Assembly (NCBI GenBank): GCA_945905295.1
Contig: CAMDPX010000062.1
Span: forward strand, 1 to 32,910
Direction of reading: 5' to 3'
DNA length: 32,910 nt
Origin: Planctomyces sp. SH-PL62
GTDB taxonomy: Bacteria; Planctomycetota; Planctomycetia; Planctomycetales; Planctomycetaceae
A program made the position numbers and the translations under genes. Below, piece after piece: positions 18,232 to 25,588 of this stretch (position 1 is the first letter of the stretch; each line of letters starts with the position of its first letter). The notes under the pieces are model-generated. The model saw nothing but the letters and a program-made list of their open reading frames with translations. It searched no databases and had not been told where the DNA came from.

Positions 18232-18653
18232 GCAAGATCCCACTCCGAATTCGTCAGGCCGTGGCCGAACGCGCCGCCAAACAGTGCGAATACTGCCAGC
18301 TTCCAGTGGAGGGACAGGTTGCCACGTTTCCCGTCGATCATGTCGTTCCCGAAAGCCAGTCAGGACCGACGTCGATCAGCAACTTGGCTCTGGCCTGCCC
18401 GCATTGCAACAGTTCCAAATGGGCTTGCGAGCGTGATGTTGATCCCGTGACCGGCCAAGTCGTCGCACTGTTCAATCCGCGCACTCAGGTCTGGTCTGAG
18501 CATTTCCAATGGTCTCGACGAAATTCACTGCGCCTTGACGGCTCTACTCCGTGTGGACGGGCCACCGTCGAGCGATTGCAAATCAATGCTCCAGCGATGC
18601 TCGAAGCACGTCGAATCTTGCGGCTCGCCAGACTGAAGGTCGGCGGACGATAA
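18228..18653 (+). CDS. HNH endonuclease
   Basis: A 141-residue protein starting at a GTG that overlaps the upstream stop codon. The HNH domain is complete: zinc-binding cysteines C20 and C23 (CEYC), the catalytic DH pair at 37-38 (PVDHVVPES), the central Asn at 52 (ISNLALAC) and the second Cys pair C57/C60 with N61 (CPHCNSSK). It is expected to be a metal-dependent DNA nuclease. Standalone proteins of this type are common in planctomycetes and cyanobacteria and their targets are generally unknown. The remaining C-terminal half (FNPRTQVWSEHF; GRATVERLQINAPAMLEARR) is typical of the family. Its stop lies 11 nt from the convergent transporter stop. Confidence 0.92.
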   Translation: MSKIPLRIRQAVAERAAKQCEYCQLPVEGQVATFPVDHVVPESQSGPTSISNLALACPHCNSSKWACERDVDPVTGQVVALFNPRTQVWSEHFQWSRRNSLRLDGSTPCGRATVERLQINAPAMLEARRILRLARLKVGGR

Positions 18654-18664
18654 TCCGCGCTTCC

Positions 18665-20491
18665 TCACACCAGACCAGCGAACTTGAGCACCCCCATGAC
18701 GCCGAGGAATGAGAAGTACAAGCCACCAAACGCCATCAGTACGCGGATGAGGAGGCTCGGACGGAGTTCGCGTGGAAGCAGGACCGTGTTGACGGCAATT
18801 GTGTGCCAGCAACTGAACGCAAACGCGAAGTTGTAGCCGGTCGTCGCCAGTTGAAAGACCTTGGCTGCCCCGCTACCGGCAAACCAAATGATCGAGAGGC
18901 ACGCGATGGAGTACGCGACCAACACACCGAAATAGACGTACTTGATGAACTTCGTATCGAGCAATCGGAGTTGCGGAAGCGCCGTCCAGCAGACATCGAC
19001 CCAACGACGGATGAAACCATCCACGGTCGAAATCATGCTCGTCATCAGAACGAGAAAGCCGCAGAACAGAGTCGCAATACGCAGCCCAAACGACCAGCTT
19101 GGCCCCGTCAGCCACGACATCGACGGCAGTGCAGCCAAAGTTCCCTCGTTCGGATTCAATGCCGTTTTCGCCATCCCTTCGGAAGTCATCGCCGCCACGA
19201 GATCCCCATCCACCTCCATGCCACGTTGCAGAAAGCCGACCGACAAGATGCTCGGCAAAGAGACGCCGATCAAGCAGGCCATCATCCAGACGCAAACTTG
19301 ATCGCGAGCCACATGCCGATACCAACCCTTCCAGCGCGGAAGCGATTCCTCCGTCACTTGGAAGACGCAGCCGACGTGCGACAACTCGATTCCGTGGCCG
19401 CCGACGATGCTGGGAATCGCGCCGACGTGATGCCCCATGCCCCAGCCTTGGTCGCGAGTGAAATTGCTGATCGGAGTGTTGGTCAGTCCGCCATTTCCGG
19501 CGATCGCGGCCAATCCGGCGATGAAGCCGATCAGCGCCCAATCGACTTTCGGAAACCGTCCCTCGGTCAGCAGCGAAATTACGAAGTTGTCGATGTTCGG
19601 GCCATCGGCTTTTCCGTCGCCATCCTCATCAACAAACTTCTGCGGCCGGCCCGAGCAGTCTTTCTCCCACTCATCGGGCTTGCCATCGCCGTTCGTATCC
19701 ACCGTCTTCGGGAGCTTCTTTTCAACAACGTCCAGATGTCCGTCGCCGTCGAAGTCCTCACCCGGATCGAGCGTGCCGTTTCCATTGCGATCCTCGCCCG
19801 CGTTGATCGGCACGGTGCCGACTTTGAAGAGTCCCGACGCAATCTCGAGCCAGTGAGAAGGACGCGAATAGACCGCCGACACGAACAGCAGGAAGCCGAT
19901 CACGACGACCAGCTTCACCGACATGATGACTTTCAGTGAGTTGAAAATCTTGCCGCCTATCAACAGCGGAAAGACGCACAGAAAGAAGATGCCGGTCGAG
20001 ACCGACTTATGCAGCAGCCAGTGCGTCGTCTCTGGCTCGAATTTGAGGATGAACATCTTCTCGATGACGACCGCCGCGTTGACGACGAGATACGGGAAGA
20101 TCGCTCCCCAATCGAGCAGCACATAAAACACCAGCCAGAACATCGGATGCGGCGGGATGCGAAACTTGCCGGTGAAGATCGGCTCGCCGGTGTAGAGTGC
20201 GTAGCGGCTGATCTCGATGTTGTAGAGCACCTGCACCAGAATGCTGACCGTCGCGACCCACAGCAGTGCGGCACCGTACTTCGCTGTCACAGCCGGGCCA
20301 GAGAGCCACTCGCCGCCACCGATGGCTGAGGCTCCCATGACCAAGCCCGGCCCGATCATCGCCAGAATGCTCTGCTTCGTGAACTTCGGAGCGTTGATCA
20401 ATTCGCCCGTCGTCCATCGCGGCATGACCTGCGAGCCGGGATGTGGAGCCTGAAACGCAGCGGCGGACGACGACGGAGATTGATCGGACAT
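18665..20491 (-). CDS. Nramp-like transporter with an inserted block of EF-hand-like calcium loops
   Basis: A 608-residue multi-pass membrane protein of the Nramp/LeuT-fold type. TM1 is recognisable (MIGPGLVMGASAIGGGEWL), but the family's DPGN metal motif is replaced by GASAIGGG. The TM6 region reads GAIPSIVGGHGIELSHVG rather than the usual MPH motif. Residues 227-300, between two membrane segments, contain four acidic loops of the DxDxDG type (DRNGNGTLD, DFDGDGHLD, DTNGDGKPD, DEDGDGKAD), like thrombospondin type-3 or dockerin calcium repeats. Transport of a divalent cation is likely, but selectivity probably differs from Mn/Fe Nramps, given the altered motifs. The C-terminal helices (TALPQLRLLDTKFIKYVYFG onward) are intact. 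It is divergent from the ExbD-like cluster and 16 nt upstream of it lies a perfect inverted repeat. No clear ribosome binding site is visible. Confidence 0.85.
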   Translation of the reverse strand: MSDQSPSSSAAAFQAPHPGSQVMPRWTTGELINAPKFTKQSILAMIGPGLVMGASAIGGGEWLSGPAVTAKYGAALLWVATVSILVQVLYNIEISRYALYTGEPIFTGKFRIPPHPMFWLVFYVLLDWGAIFPYLVVNAAVVIEKMFILKFEPETTHWLLHKSVSTGIFFLCVFPLLIGGKIFNSLKVIMSVKLVVVIGFLLFVSAVYSRPSHWLEIASGLFKVGTVPINAGEDRNGNGTLDPGEDFDGDGHLDVVEKKLPKTVDTNGDGKPDEWEKDCSGRPQKFVDEDGDGKADGPNIDNFVISLLTEGRFPKVDWALIGFIAGLAAIAGNGGLTNTPISNFTRDQGWGMGHHVGAIPSIVGGHGIELSHVGCVFQVTEESLPRWKGWYRHVARDQVCVWMMACLIGVSLPSILSVGFLQRGMEVDGDLVAAMTSEGMAKTALNPNEGTLAALPSMSWLTGPSWSFGLRIATLFCGFLVLMTSMISTVDGFIRRWVDVCWTALPQLRLLDTKFIKYVYFGVLVAYSIACLSIIWFAGSGAAKVFQLATTGYNFAFAFSCWHTIAVNTVLLPRELRPSLLIRVLMAFGGLYFSFLGVMGVLKFAGLV

Positions 20492-20506
20492 GGAGTGAAC
20501 CCAATC

Positions 20507-20576
20507 AGCCGGAACGCGCTAGCGTCCGGTTCGGAAAGAACAACGGCAACAAACCGGACGCTAGCGCGTTCCGGCT
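20507..20576. repeat. Perfect 25-bp two-arm inverted repeat, GCTA-loop family
   Basis: Arm 1 (20507-20531) and arm 2 (20552-20576) are exact reverse complements over 25 bp, separated by 20 nt. Each arm also folds alone as a bulged hairpin with loop GCTA. The other member of this family is inside the pseudouridine synthase gene at 2314-2384. Confidence 0.95.
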
Positions 20577-20743
20577 CACAAGGGTGTCAAAAGTCGCGTG
20601 ACGATATCCCTGCCCACTCGCGCTTGCCAGCGACTGCGCGGGACTCCGGGCTTCGGCCGAACCGGCCGGAGGAAGCTGACTTCCGAGCAAGGCCCGGATT
20701 GAGTTCAACCGTTTGCGAGTCTGCGCCGATGTTAGGGGTCGTA

Positions 20744-20841
20744 GCGCTTGTAGTGACCGCATTCATGCGGTCGATCGGCCCAAACAGCCGGTCGAGATGC
20801 CTGGCGTGCATCGGCCGGATGAATCCGGCCACTACGAGCGC
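20744..20841. repeat. 32-bp two-arm inverted repeat with covarying stems, TTCA-loop family
   Basis: Arm 1 (20744-20775) and arm 2 (20810-20841) pair over 32 positions with five differences. Each arm has its own hairpin with loop ttca: gaccgca/tgcggtc in arm 1, ggccgga/tccggcc in arm 2 when reversed. The differing bases are partners in the small hairpin, so pairing is kept in both arms. Confidence 0.9.
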
Positions 20842-20970
20842 ATGAAGGGGAACCATGACGCAGGCGATCGCAGCCTTGTCGTCGACGGAGGACGATGCAC
20901 TTCGCCATCGCTGGGTGAAGGTGTCGAAATCGGTGGGTCTCCCGTGGGTTCACGAACACGACGGAGCACC

Positions 20971-23037
20971 ATGAGTCGCCGACACAGAAACAACACCGCC
21001 AAGGTGTCGCTGTTTCCGTTTCTCGACGTGCTGGTCTGCACGATGGGATCGCTGATCTTGTTGTTGTTGGTCGCGACCAGTCGCATCAGAGCGGCTGCCG
21101 TGGACAAGGCCAAGCAGGCGGCCGTTATGGCGAGCGTAAAGCGCGTTGAACCGCCCGCAGCCGAGCCGGCAACGATGATTCCCACGGAACCGGAGCCAGA
21201 AGACGATCCCACTCCCGAATGGCAAACGCGCGTCGAACAACTCACGGAAGAACGGGACTCGCTGCGGAGTCGGCTCTCTCCGCTGAAGAATCAATTGGCG
21301 ACGGCTCAATCGGCTGTGATGCGAACCAAAGTCAAAACGGCCTCGACCGAAGATCGGCTCAAAGAGATCCGCGCCCAGCAACAGGCGGCAGCAGCCGAGC
21401 AGCAGCGATTGCAAGACGAAATTGATTCGATGCAAAGTGACCTGACGGACGCGGAACTGCGGCTCGCGAAAGCCCAGGAACGACAGCAGACCGCGAAAAG
21501 CAAATTCGCGTTCCTGCCGTTTGACGGTCGCACTGGGACGACCAAGCGGCCGATCCTCATCGAATGCACTCAGGACCACATCCGCTTCTTGCCCGAAGAC
21601 GTCCGGCTGACTCCCACCGACCTCAATGGGTTCACGTCCGGATTTAATCCCTTGCTGATCGCGTCTCGCGAACTCGTCCACTATTGGAAAGCCTACGAAC
21701 GAGTTCACTCCGGAGATGCCGATGCCAACAAAGATGCGGATGCCTTCGAGACCGACTTAGCCGCGCTCAACGATAAAGAGCGCGAGCCGTATGTGTTGTT
21801 GCTGGTTCGGCCGAACGGGGCGGTCGCGTTTCACATCGCCAAGGGATTCCTGACGCAGCTCAAGGTGCCGCACGGCTACGAACTGATTACCGACGATATG
21901 GAAATCGATTCATCCAATCCCGATCCCGAAGCCAAACAAATCTGCCAAACCGCCGTCACGCAAGTCTTATCTGAACGAGACAAACTGACGCTGGCACTGA
22001 CCCGCAATCGCGATCAGCAGCGCGATCAACTTCAGCTCGATCCCGACTCGCGAACGTTTGTGCCGAAAGAAATTGACGACTCGGCGACTGGATTCAATCG
22101 TCCGAAATCCGGCGCGTCGTCCAAGCTATCCGCAGCCAATGGATCAACATCCGGCTCACAATCCAGAACGGCCGGGACTGGCTTTCAATCCAATGGACCT
22201 GCGGCTGGCTCGCAATCCAATGGACTAACCTCTTCACCGCCAGATGGGTTCTCGAAGGGCCAGGGGACAGCGAATGGTTCCAACTCCGCGGGTGAACCTG
22301 GGACGGGCGCTTTCCCACGCACCGGGGGGCTGACGCCCCCCGCTCGCCAGCAACGCGGTGGGGAACAACAAGTCGCGCAGACTGGTCGCTCGCAACTTGA
22401 CGAGGAACCTTCCGAAGAGCCATTGCCGCAATCGAATGGACGGCGTTACGAGAACGACGACTCGAAGCCGTTTCCTTTCAATGGCGAGCGAACAAAGCCA
22501 GCGTCCTCCAAGAACGGTGCTCCCGGAGCGAATGCGAGCAAGCCCAACGCGATGCGGACCAATTCAAAACCGAGCAACGATCCTCGTGCTGCCAACAACT
22601 CGACAAACGGGGCGGCGGGCAGCAGCAACCTTGCACGCATGAAGCGGCGATACTTGATGCCTCGATCCGGCATCGGACTCGAAAAAACGATTGCGATTCG
22701 CATTTCGTCGAAGCGTGTGATGATCGGTGGCGAGTACGAAATTCCCGTCGAAGCCGGCGTGAAGACCGAAAGCCTGATCGACCGCGTCTTGATGGCGATG
22801 GACCGCGTGCAGTCCGGTTGGCCGAGCGCCGGCGAAGGATATCACTGGGTGCCGACGATCAAGTACGAAGTTGTCCCCGGCGGCGAGCAGACTCATCAGC
22901 GATTGAACTCCGCGCTCTTCGACCTCGGACTCCAGTCGAACGTTGAATACCTCGATTCTGACCCTGATGCACCGAATCCGTTGCGCGAGGCTTCCCGCTC
23001 TCGCGCGACGACGCCCACCGGCGGAGGTGCGCGATGA
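20971..23037 (+). CDS. Large ExbD/MotB-like single-pass protein (B subunit 1)
   Basis: A 688-residue protein. The start at 20971 (MSRRHRNNTAKVSLFPFLDV) follows a ggag site; the upstream in-frame extension crosses a repeat and was rejected. One membrane helix covers residues 15-36 (VLVCTMGSLILLLLVATSR) and carries Asp19 in an FPFLDV context, matching the ion-channel Asp of ExbD/TolR (PFIDV). A coiled coil follows (about 85-170). A globular domain spans about 175-360 (RPILIECTQDHIRFLPEDV; PYVLLLVRPNGAVAF). A low-complexity SN/G/Q-rich linker covers about 375-560, and a C-terminal domain about 565-670 (MKRRYLMPRSGIGLEKTIAI). The N-in, C-out topology would put the domains in the periplasm. It overlaps the next gene by 4 nt (ATGA). 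The channel Asp call is inference from motif position; no peptidoglycan-binding OmpA domain was recognised. Confidence 0.8.
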   Translation: MSRRHRNNTAKVSLFPFLDVLVCTMGSLILLLLVATSRIRAAAVDKAKQAAVMASVKRVEPPAAEPATMIPTEPEPEDDPTPEWQTRVEQLTEERDSLRSRLSPLKNQLATAQSAVMRTKVKTASTEDRLKEIRAQQQAAAAEQQRLQDEIDSMQSDLTDAELRLAKAQERQQTAKSKFAFLPFDGRTGTTKRPILIECTQDHIRFLPEDVRLTPTDLNGFTSGFNPLLIASRELVHYWKAYERVHSGDADANKDADAFETDLAALNDKEREPYVLLLVRPNGAVAFHIAKGFLTQLKVPHGYELITDDMEIDSSNPDPEAKQICQTAVTQVLSERDKLTLALTRNRDQQRDQLQLDPDSRTFVPKEIDDSATGFNRPKSGASSKLSAANGSTSGSQSRTAGTGFQSNGPAAGSQSNGLTSSPPDGFSKGQGTANGSNSAGEPGTGAFPRTGGLTPPARQQRGGEQQVAQTGRSQLDEEPSEEPLPQSNGRRYENDDSKPFPFNGERTKPASSKNGAPGANASKPNAMRTNSKPSNDPRAANNSTNGAAGSSNLARMKRRYLMPRSGIGLEKTIAIRISSKRVMIGGEYEIPVEAGVKTESLIDRVLMAMDRVQSGWPSAGEGYHWVPTIKYEVVPGGEQTHQRLNSALFDLGLQSNVEYLDSDPDAPNPLREASRSRATTPTGGGAR
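22319..22348. repeat. GGGGGGC-TGAC-GCCCCCC hairpin repeat in frame inside the first ExbD-like gene
   Basis: A perfect 7-bp GC stem with a 4-nt loop, encoding RTGGLTPPARQ within the disordered linker. The reverse complement matches the element at 32861-32890 along its whole length apart from two bases of the stem and a 1-nt length change. Confidence 0.85.
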
Positions 23038-24089
23038 GCCGCCGGGATTTTCGTGAAGAAATGGAATTTGGCTCCGACTCGTTTCTCGATGTCGTCGCCA
23101 ATGTCGTCGGCATTCTGATCATCTTGATGGTGCTGGCCGGCATTCGAGCCAAGACCGCGCCGGTCAACCTTTCCGAAGAGGCACCGGAAGCGACGCCGGT
23201 TGCAACGACACCGCCAATCTTGATCGCGGCAGAACCTGTGGACGACGAAGCGAAAGCCGCTCGCCAGCGCGAACTGGCCGCGCTGCAATCGCAGTCCGAT
23301 TCGTTGCAGCAAGAGCTCGAACGCCTGCACCAAGCGGCTCAGGAAAATGAAACCAAGCTGACGGAACTGCAATCGCAGGACGCCGTGCAGCGGAATCGTT
23401 TCACGGCACTGAAGTCGAACCTCGAAGGAGAGGCCGCCGCGTTGCGGGACAATCAGCAAGAGACCGACGTTTTGGAGGCCGCCGTCCACGCCGTGCGAAT
23501 GCGGTTGAAGAAGCGGAAGGCGGAAGTCGCCGCTGCTGAGAAACAGCCGAACCGCGTCGAGAAACTGGAACATCGCATCACGCCGGTCAGCCGAGTTATC
23601 AGCGAGAACGAAACCGAACTGCACTTCCGCTGTCAGAGCAGTGTCGTCACGACCGTGCCCATCGAGGAATTGGTCGATCGCATGAAAGCCCAAATGGAGC
23701 GGCAGCGCGAGGTCATCCTGCGACTGAAGAAATACTCTGGCTCCGTCGGCCCGGTGCGCGGCTGGAATCTCAACTACGTCATTGAGACGCAGCAGCTTCT
23801 CGGCATGGTCAAAGCCAGCGTATCGCAGTTTGAACTCTTGCCCGAACCCGACCTGACGGGCGAACGCAGTGAAGTCGCGTTACGACCTGACTCCGCATTC
23901 CGCAATGAACTCCGCAAAGCCGAGCCGGGCAGCACGATCACGTTTTGGGTCTATCCCGACAGCTTCGTCTTGTTCCGCAAACTTCAAGCTCTCGCGCATC
24001 GCGAAGGCTTCACCGTCGCCGCTCGCCCGCTGCCCGAAGGGACACCCATTATGGGTTCGCCCAACGGCAGCCGTTCCGCAGCCCAATAA
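23034..24089 (+). CDS. ExbD/TolR-like single-pass protein (B subunit 2)
   Basis: A 351-residue protein, starting at an ATG that overlaps the previous stop codon (ATGA) with a strong ggaggt site. It also begins MSRR and has one membrane helix (VVANVVGILIILMVLAGI, residues 20-37), with Asp19 preceded by SFL (DSFLDV), the same position as in the upstream protein. A coiled coil covers about 75-175, and a C-terminal globular domain about 195-345 (ETELHFRCQSSVVTTVPIEE; GSTITFWVYPDSFVLFRKLQ; HREGFTVAARPLPEG). That domain resembles the middle domain of the upstream protein in strand order and in the pattern x(R/W)VYP..FVLFRK..AL, so the two look like diverged paralogues. Together with the channel protein downstream it probably forms an ion-driven complex in the cytoplasmic membrane. 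Confidence 0.8.
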   Translation: MSRRDFREEMEFGSDSFLDVVANVVGILIILMVLAGIRAKTAPVNLSEEAPEATPVATTPPILIAAEPVDDEAKAARQRELAALQSQSDSLQQELERLHQAAQENETKLTELQSQDAVQRNRFTALKSNLEGEAAALRDNQQETDVLEAAVHAVRMRLKKRKAEVAAAEKQPNRVEKLEHRITPVSRVISENETELHFRCQSSVVTTVPIEELVDRMKAQMERQREVILRLKKYSGSVGPVRGWNLNYVIETQQLLGMVKASVSQFELLPEPDLTGERSEVALRPDSAFRNELRKAEPGSTITFWVYPDSFVLFRKLQALAHREGFTVAARPLPEGTPIMGSPNGSRSAAQ

Positions 24090-24173
24090 CGTAGGTCAGC
24101 CTTTCCAGGCTGACCTCTGAAACCATCGACCGTCAATTGAGCGTTCGGGGCAGGCTGGAAAGCCTGACCTACG
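24090..24173. repeat. Two-arm inverted repeat with TTCC loops
   Basis: Arm 1 (24090-24114) and arm 2 (24151-24173) pair over 23 bp. Each arm forms its own hairpin with loop ttcc. The stems read cagcct/aggctg in arm 1 and caggct/agcctg in reversed arm 2, a compensated C-G to G-C swap. The element fills the gap between the stop codon of B subunit 2 and the ribosome binding site of the channel gene. Confidence 0.92.
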
Positions 24174-24192
24174 AAAAAAGAAGGACCACCGC

Positions 24193-25467
24193 ATGTCGCC
24201 ACAATCGCCAACCACTCGTCGTCACGGGATGGATTTTTCTTTCATGCTGGGAGTCGCCGCGACGGCCGGCTTCTATGCGATGGTCTTCTTCACGCCGCTG
24301 CGTAACACGATGCTTTATACCTACACGACGGAGCACGCCGTCGAGTACGTCATCGTCGCGCTCTTCTGCTGGGGCCTGATGGATGTGCTGATGAAGGTCA
24401 TCGCCTTTCCGAAAGAGAGCCTCGCACTGCGGCAAGAGTGGCTGCCTCAACGAAACGGCCGCGAGCCAATCGAGAACGCGCAGGCCATGCTGGATCGAGT
24501 CCGTTCGCAGCCGCAATGGATGCAAGACACGAAGGTCGCCAAGCGTCTGGTCGCCGCGTTGAGCTTCGTGACCGAGAAGGGGACGGCCGACGATTATCGC
24601 GAGCATGTGCAATACCTCGCCGATCTCGATGACGAGAACTCGCACGCCAGTTACGGCTTGATTCGCTTCGTGGCTGGCGTATCGCCGGTGCTGGGCTTCC
24701 TGGGGACCGTGATTCACTTCGGCACGGCTCTGAGCGGCATCTCGTTCGACGACTTGGTCGAACGTCTGCCGGGCGTCGTCAGCGAGATGGGTTCCGCATT
24801 CAACACGACAACGTGTGCCCTCGCGGCGGCGATGACGATGATGTTCGCGCTGTTCGTCTGCGAGCGGATCGAACGGGGCATCGTCCACGCGATTGACCGC
24901 CTGATCGAACGCGAGTTGCTCAACCGCTTCGAGATCAAAGACCCCAGCATTCTGCCGTTCCTGTCGGTCGTTCAGTCCGCGAATCAAGAGGCGTTGGCCT
25001 CGATCGGAGCAACGCTTAAAGGCCAAATCGAAATCTGGGGCCGCACGCTCGACGCGCTCTTCCAACGCTTCGATCAACGCCAGCAGCACGAACTGCAATC
25101 CTGGCAAGCCGCGCTCGACGTGTTGCAGCAGCGGCACGAAGCCTACGACAACAATCTCGAAGAGCGGCTGCATCAGTCGCTGGTCATGGTCGATGACAAA
25201 CAAGAACAACACCTGTCGTTCATCCACACCGCCGTTGCGAAAGCGGTCGACGTGCGCAACGACTTCGCGGGATTGGCCAGGTCGTTGGAAACGATCGCTC
25301 GCGGCGAAGGCAAGCTGGCCGAGACTCAAGCCGTCTTGTCCGACAACCTCCGAGTGATTCGCGAGACTCAGCAGATCGACGAAGCCTTGCACGGCCTCAC
25401 CGCTGCGATCCACTTGCTCACGACCCGCCACAGCGTCCCGGGAACACGCGGGGCGGCCGCAGCCTGA
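24193..25467 (+). CDS. MotA/TolQ/ExbB-like proton-channel protein (A subunit) with a long coiled-coil tail
   Basis: A 424-residue protein. The ATG follows an aagga site. Four membrane helices are visible: about 17-37 (FMLGVAATAGFYAMVFF), 48-70 (VEYVIVALFCWGLMDVLMK), 155-180 (VAGVSPVLGFLGTVIHFGTA) and 200-228 (TTTCALAAAMTMMFALFVC). The third and fourth match the MotA_ExbB family core, including the Gly-rich LGFLGTVIHF and AFNTTTCALAAA segments. From about 250 onward a cytoplasmic coiled coil runs for roughly 150 residues (ERLHQSLVMVDDKQEQHLSF), longer than in ExbB/TolQ and recalling ZorA-like tails. It is expected to form the pentameric ion channel with the two upstream ExbD/MotB-like proteins. 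Next gene: a double-FHA protein 122 nt away. Confidence 0.88.
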   Translation: MSPQSPTTRRHGMDFSFMLGVAATAGFYAMVFFTPLRNTMLYTYTTEHAVEYVIVALFCWGLMDVLMKVIAFPKESLALRQEWLPQRNGREPIENAQAMLDRVRSQPQWMQDTKVAKRLVAALSFVTEKGTADDYREHVQYLADLDDENSHASYGLIRFVAGVSPVLGFLGTVIHFGTALSGISFDDLVERLPGVVSEMGSAFNTTTCALAAAMTMMFALFVCERIERGIVHAIDRLIERELLNRFEIKDPSILPFLSVVQSANQEALASIGATLKGQIEIWGRTLDALFQRFDQRQQHELQSWQAALDVLQQRHEAYDNNLEERLHQSLVMVDDKQEQHLSFIHTAVAKAVDVRNDFAGLARSLETIARGEGKLAETQAVLSDNLRVIRETQQIDEALHGLTAAIHLLTTRHSVPGTRGAAAA

Positions 25468-25483
25468 CGCCGGACGCTGTTCC

Positions 25484-25535
25484 GTAGCCGCACTCGCCAG
25501 AGTGCGGGCCACCCGCGTTCTGGCGAACGCGGCTA
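25484..25535. repeat. Two adjacent hairpins with CGCCAG loops
   Basis: Arm 1 (25484-25506) and arm 2 (25513-25535) are inverted copies. Each forms a 6-bp hairpin with loop cgccag: cgcact/agtgcg in arm 1, cgcgtt/aacgcg in reversed arm 2. Two stem pairs differ, and both are compensated. The element lies between the channel gene and the FHA gene and overlaps an in-frame but unlikely GTG extension of the latter. Confidence 0.88.
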
Positions 25536-25588
25536 CGACCCCGTTAGACTCGCGCGGCGAAAACGTTCCTCTCGTCTTGGCACACGCG

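Larger units (their letters stand above)
20492..20970. other. 479-nt divergent intergenic region with two inverted-repeat elements
   Basis: This is the space between the divergent Nramp-like gene and the first ExbD-like gene. The frame of the latter extends upstream to 20713, but that extension runs through the repeat at 20744-20841 and is unlikely to be translated. It also contains GC-rich short palindromes around 20640-20680. No confident promoter pair was identified; promoters for both directions must lie here. Confidence 0.7.

Noticed and set aside
18803-19939. A 378-residue plus-strand open frame
   Set aside because: It is the antisense of the Nramp-like gene, with R/H/D-rich shadow composition and no ribosome binding site.
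20971-25467. Assignment of the channel genes as a Zorya defence system
   Set aside because: The channel protein has a ZorA-like long tail, but neither B subunit shows an OmpA-like peptidoglycan-binding domain and no ZorC/ZorD or helicase genes are adjacent.
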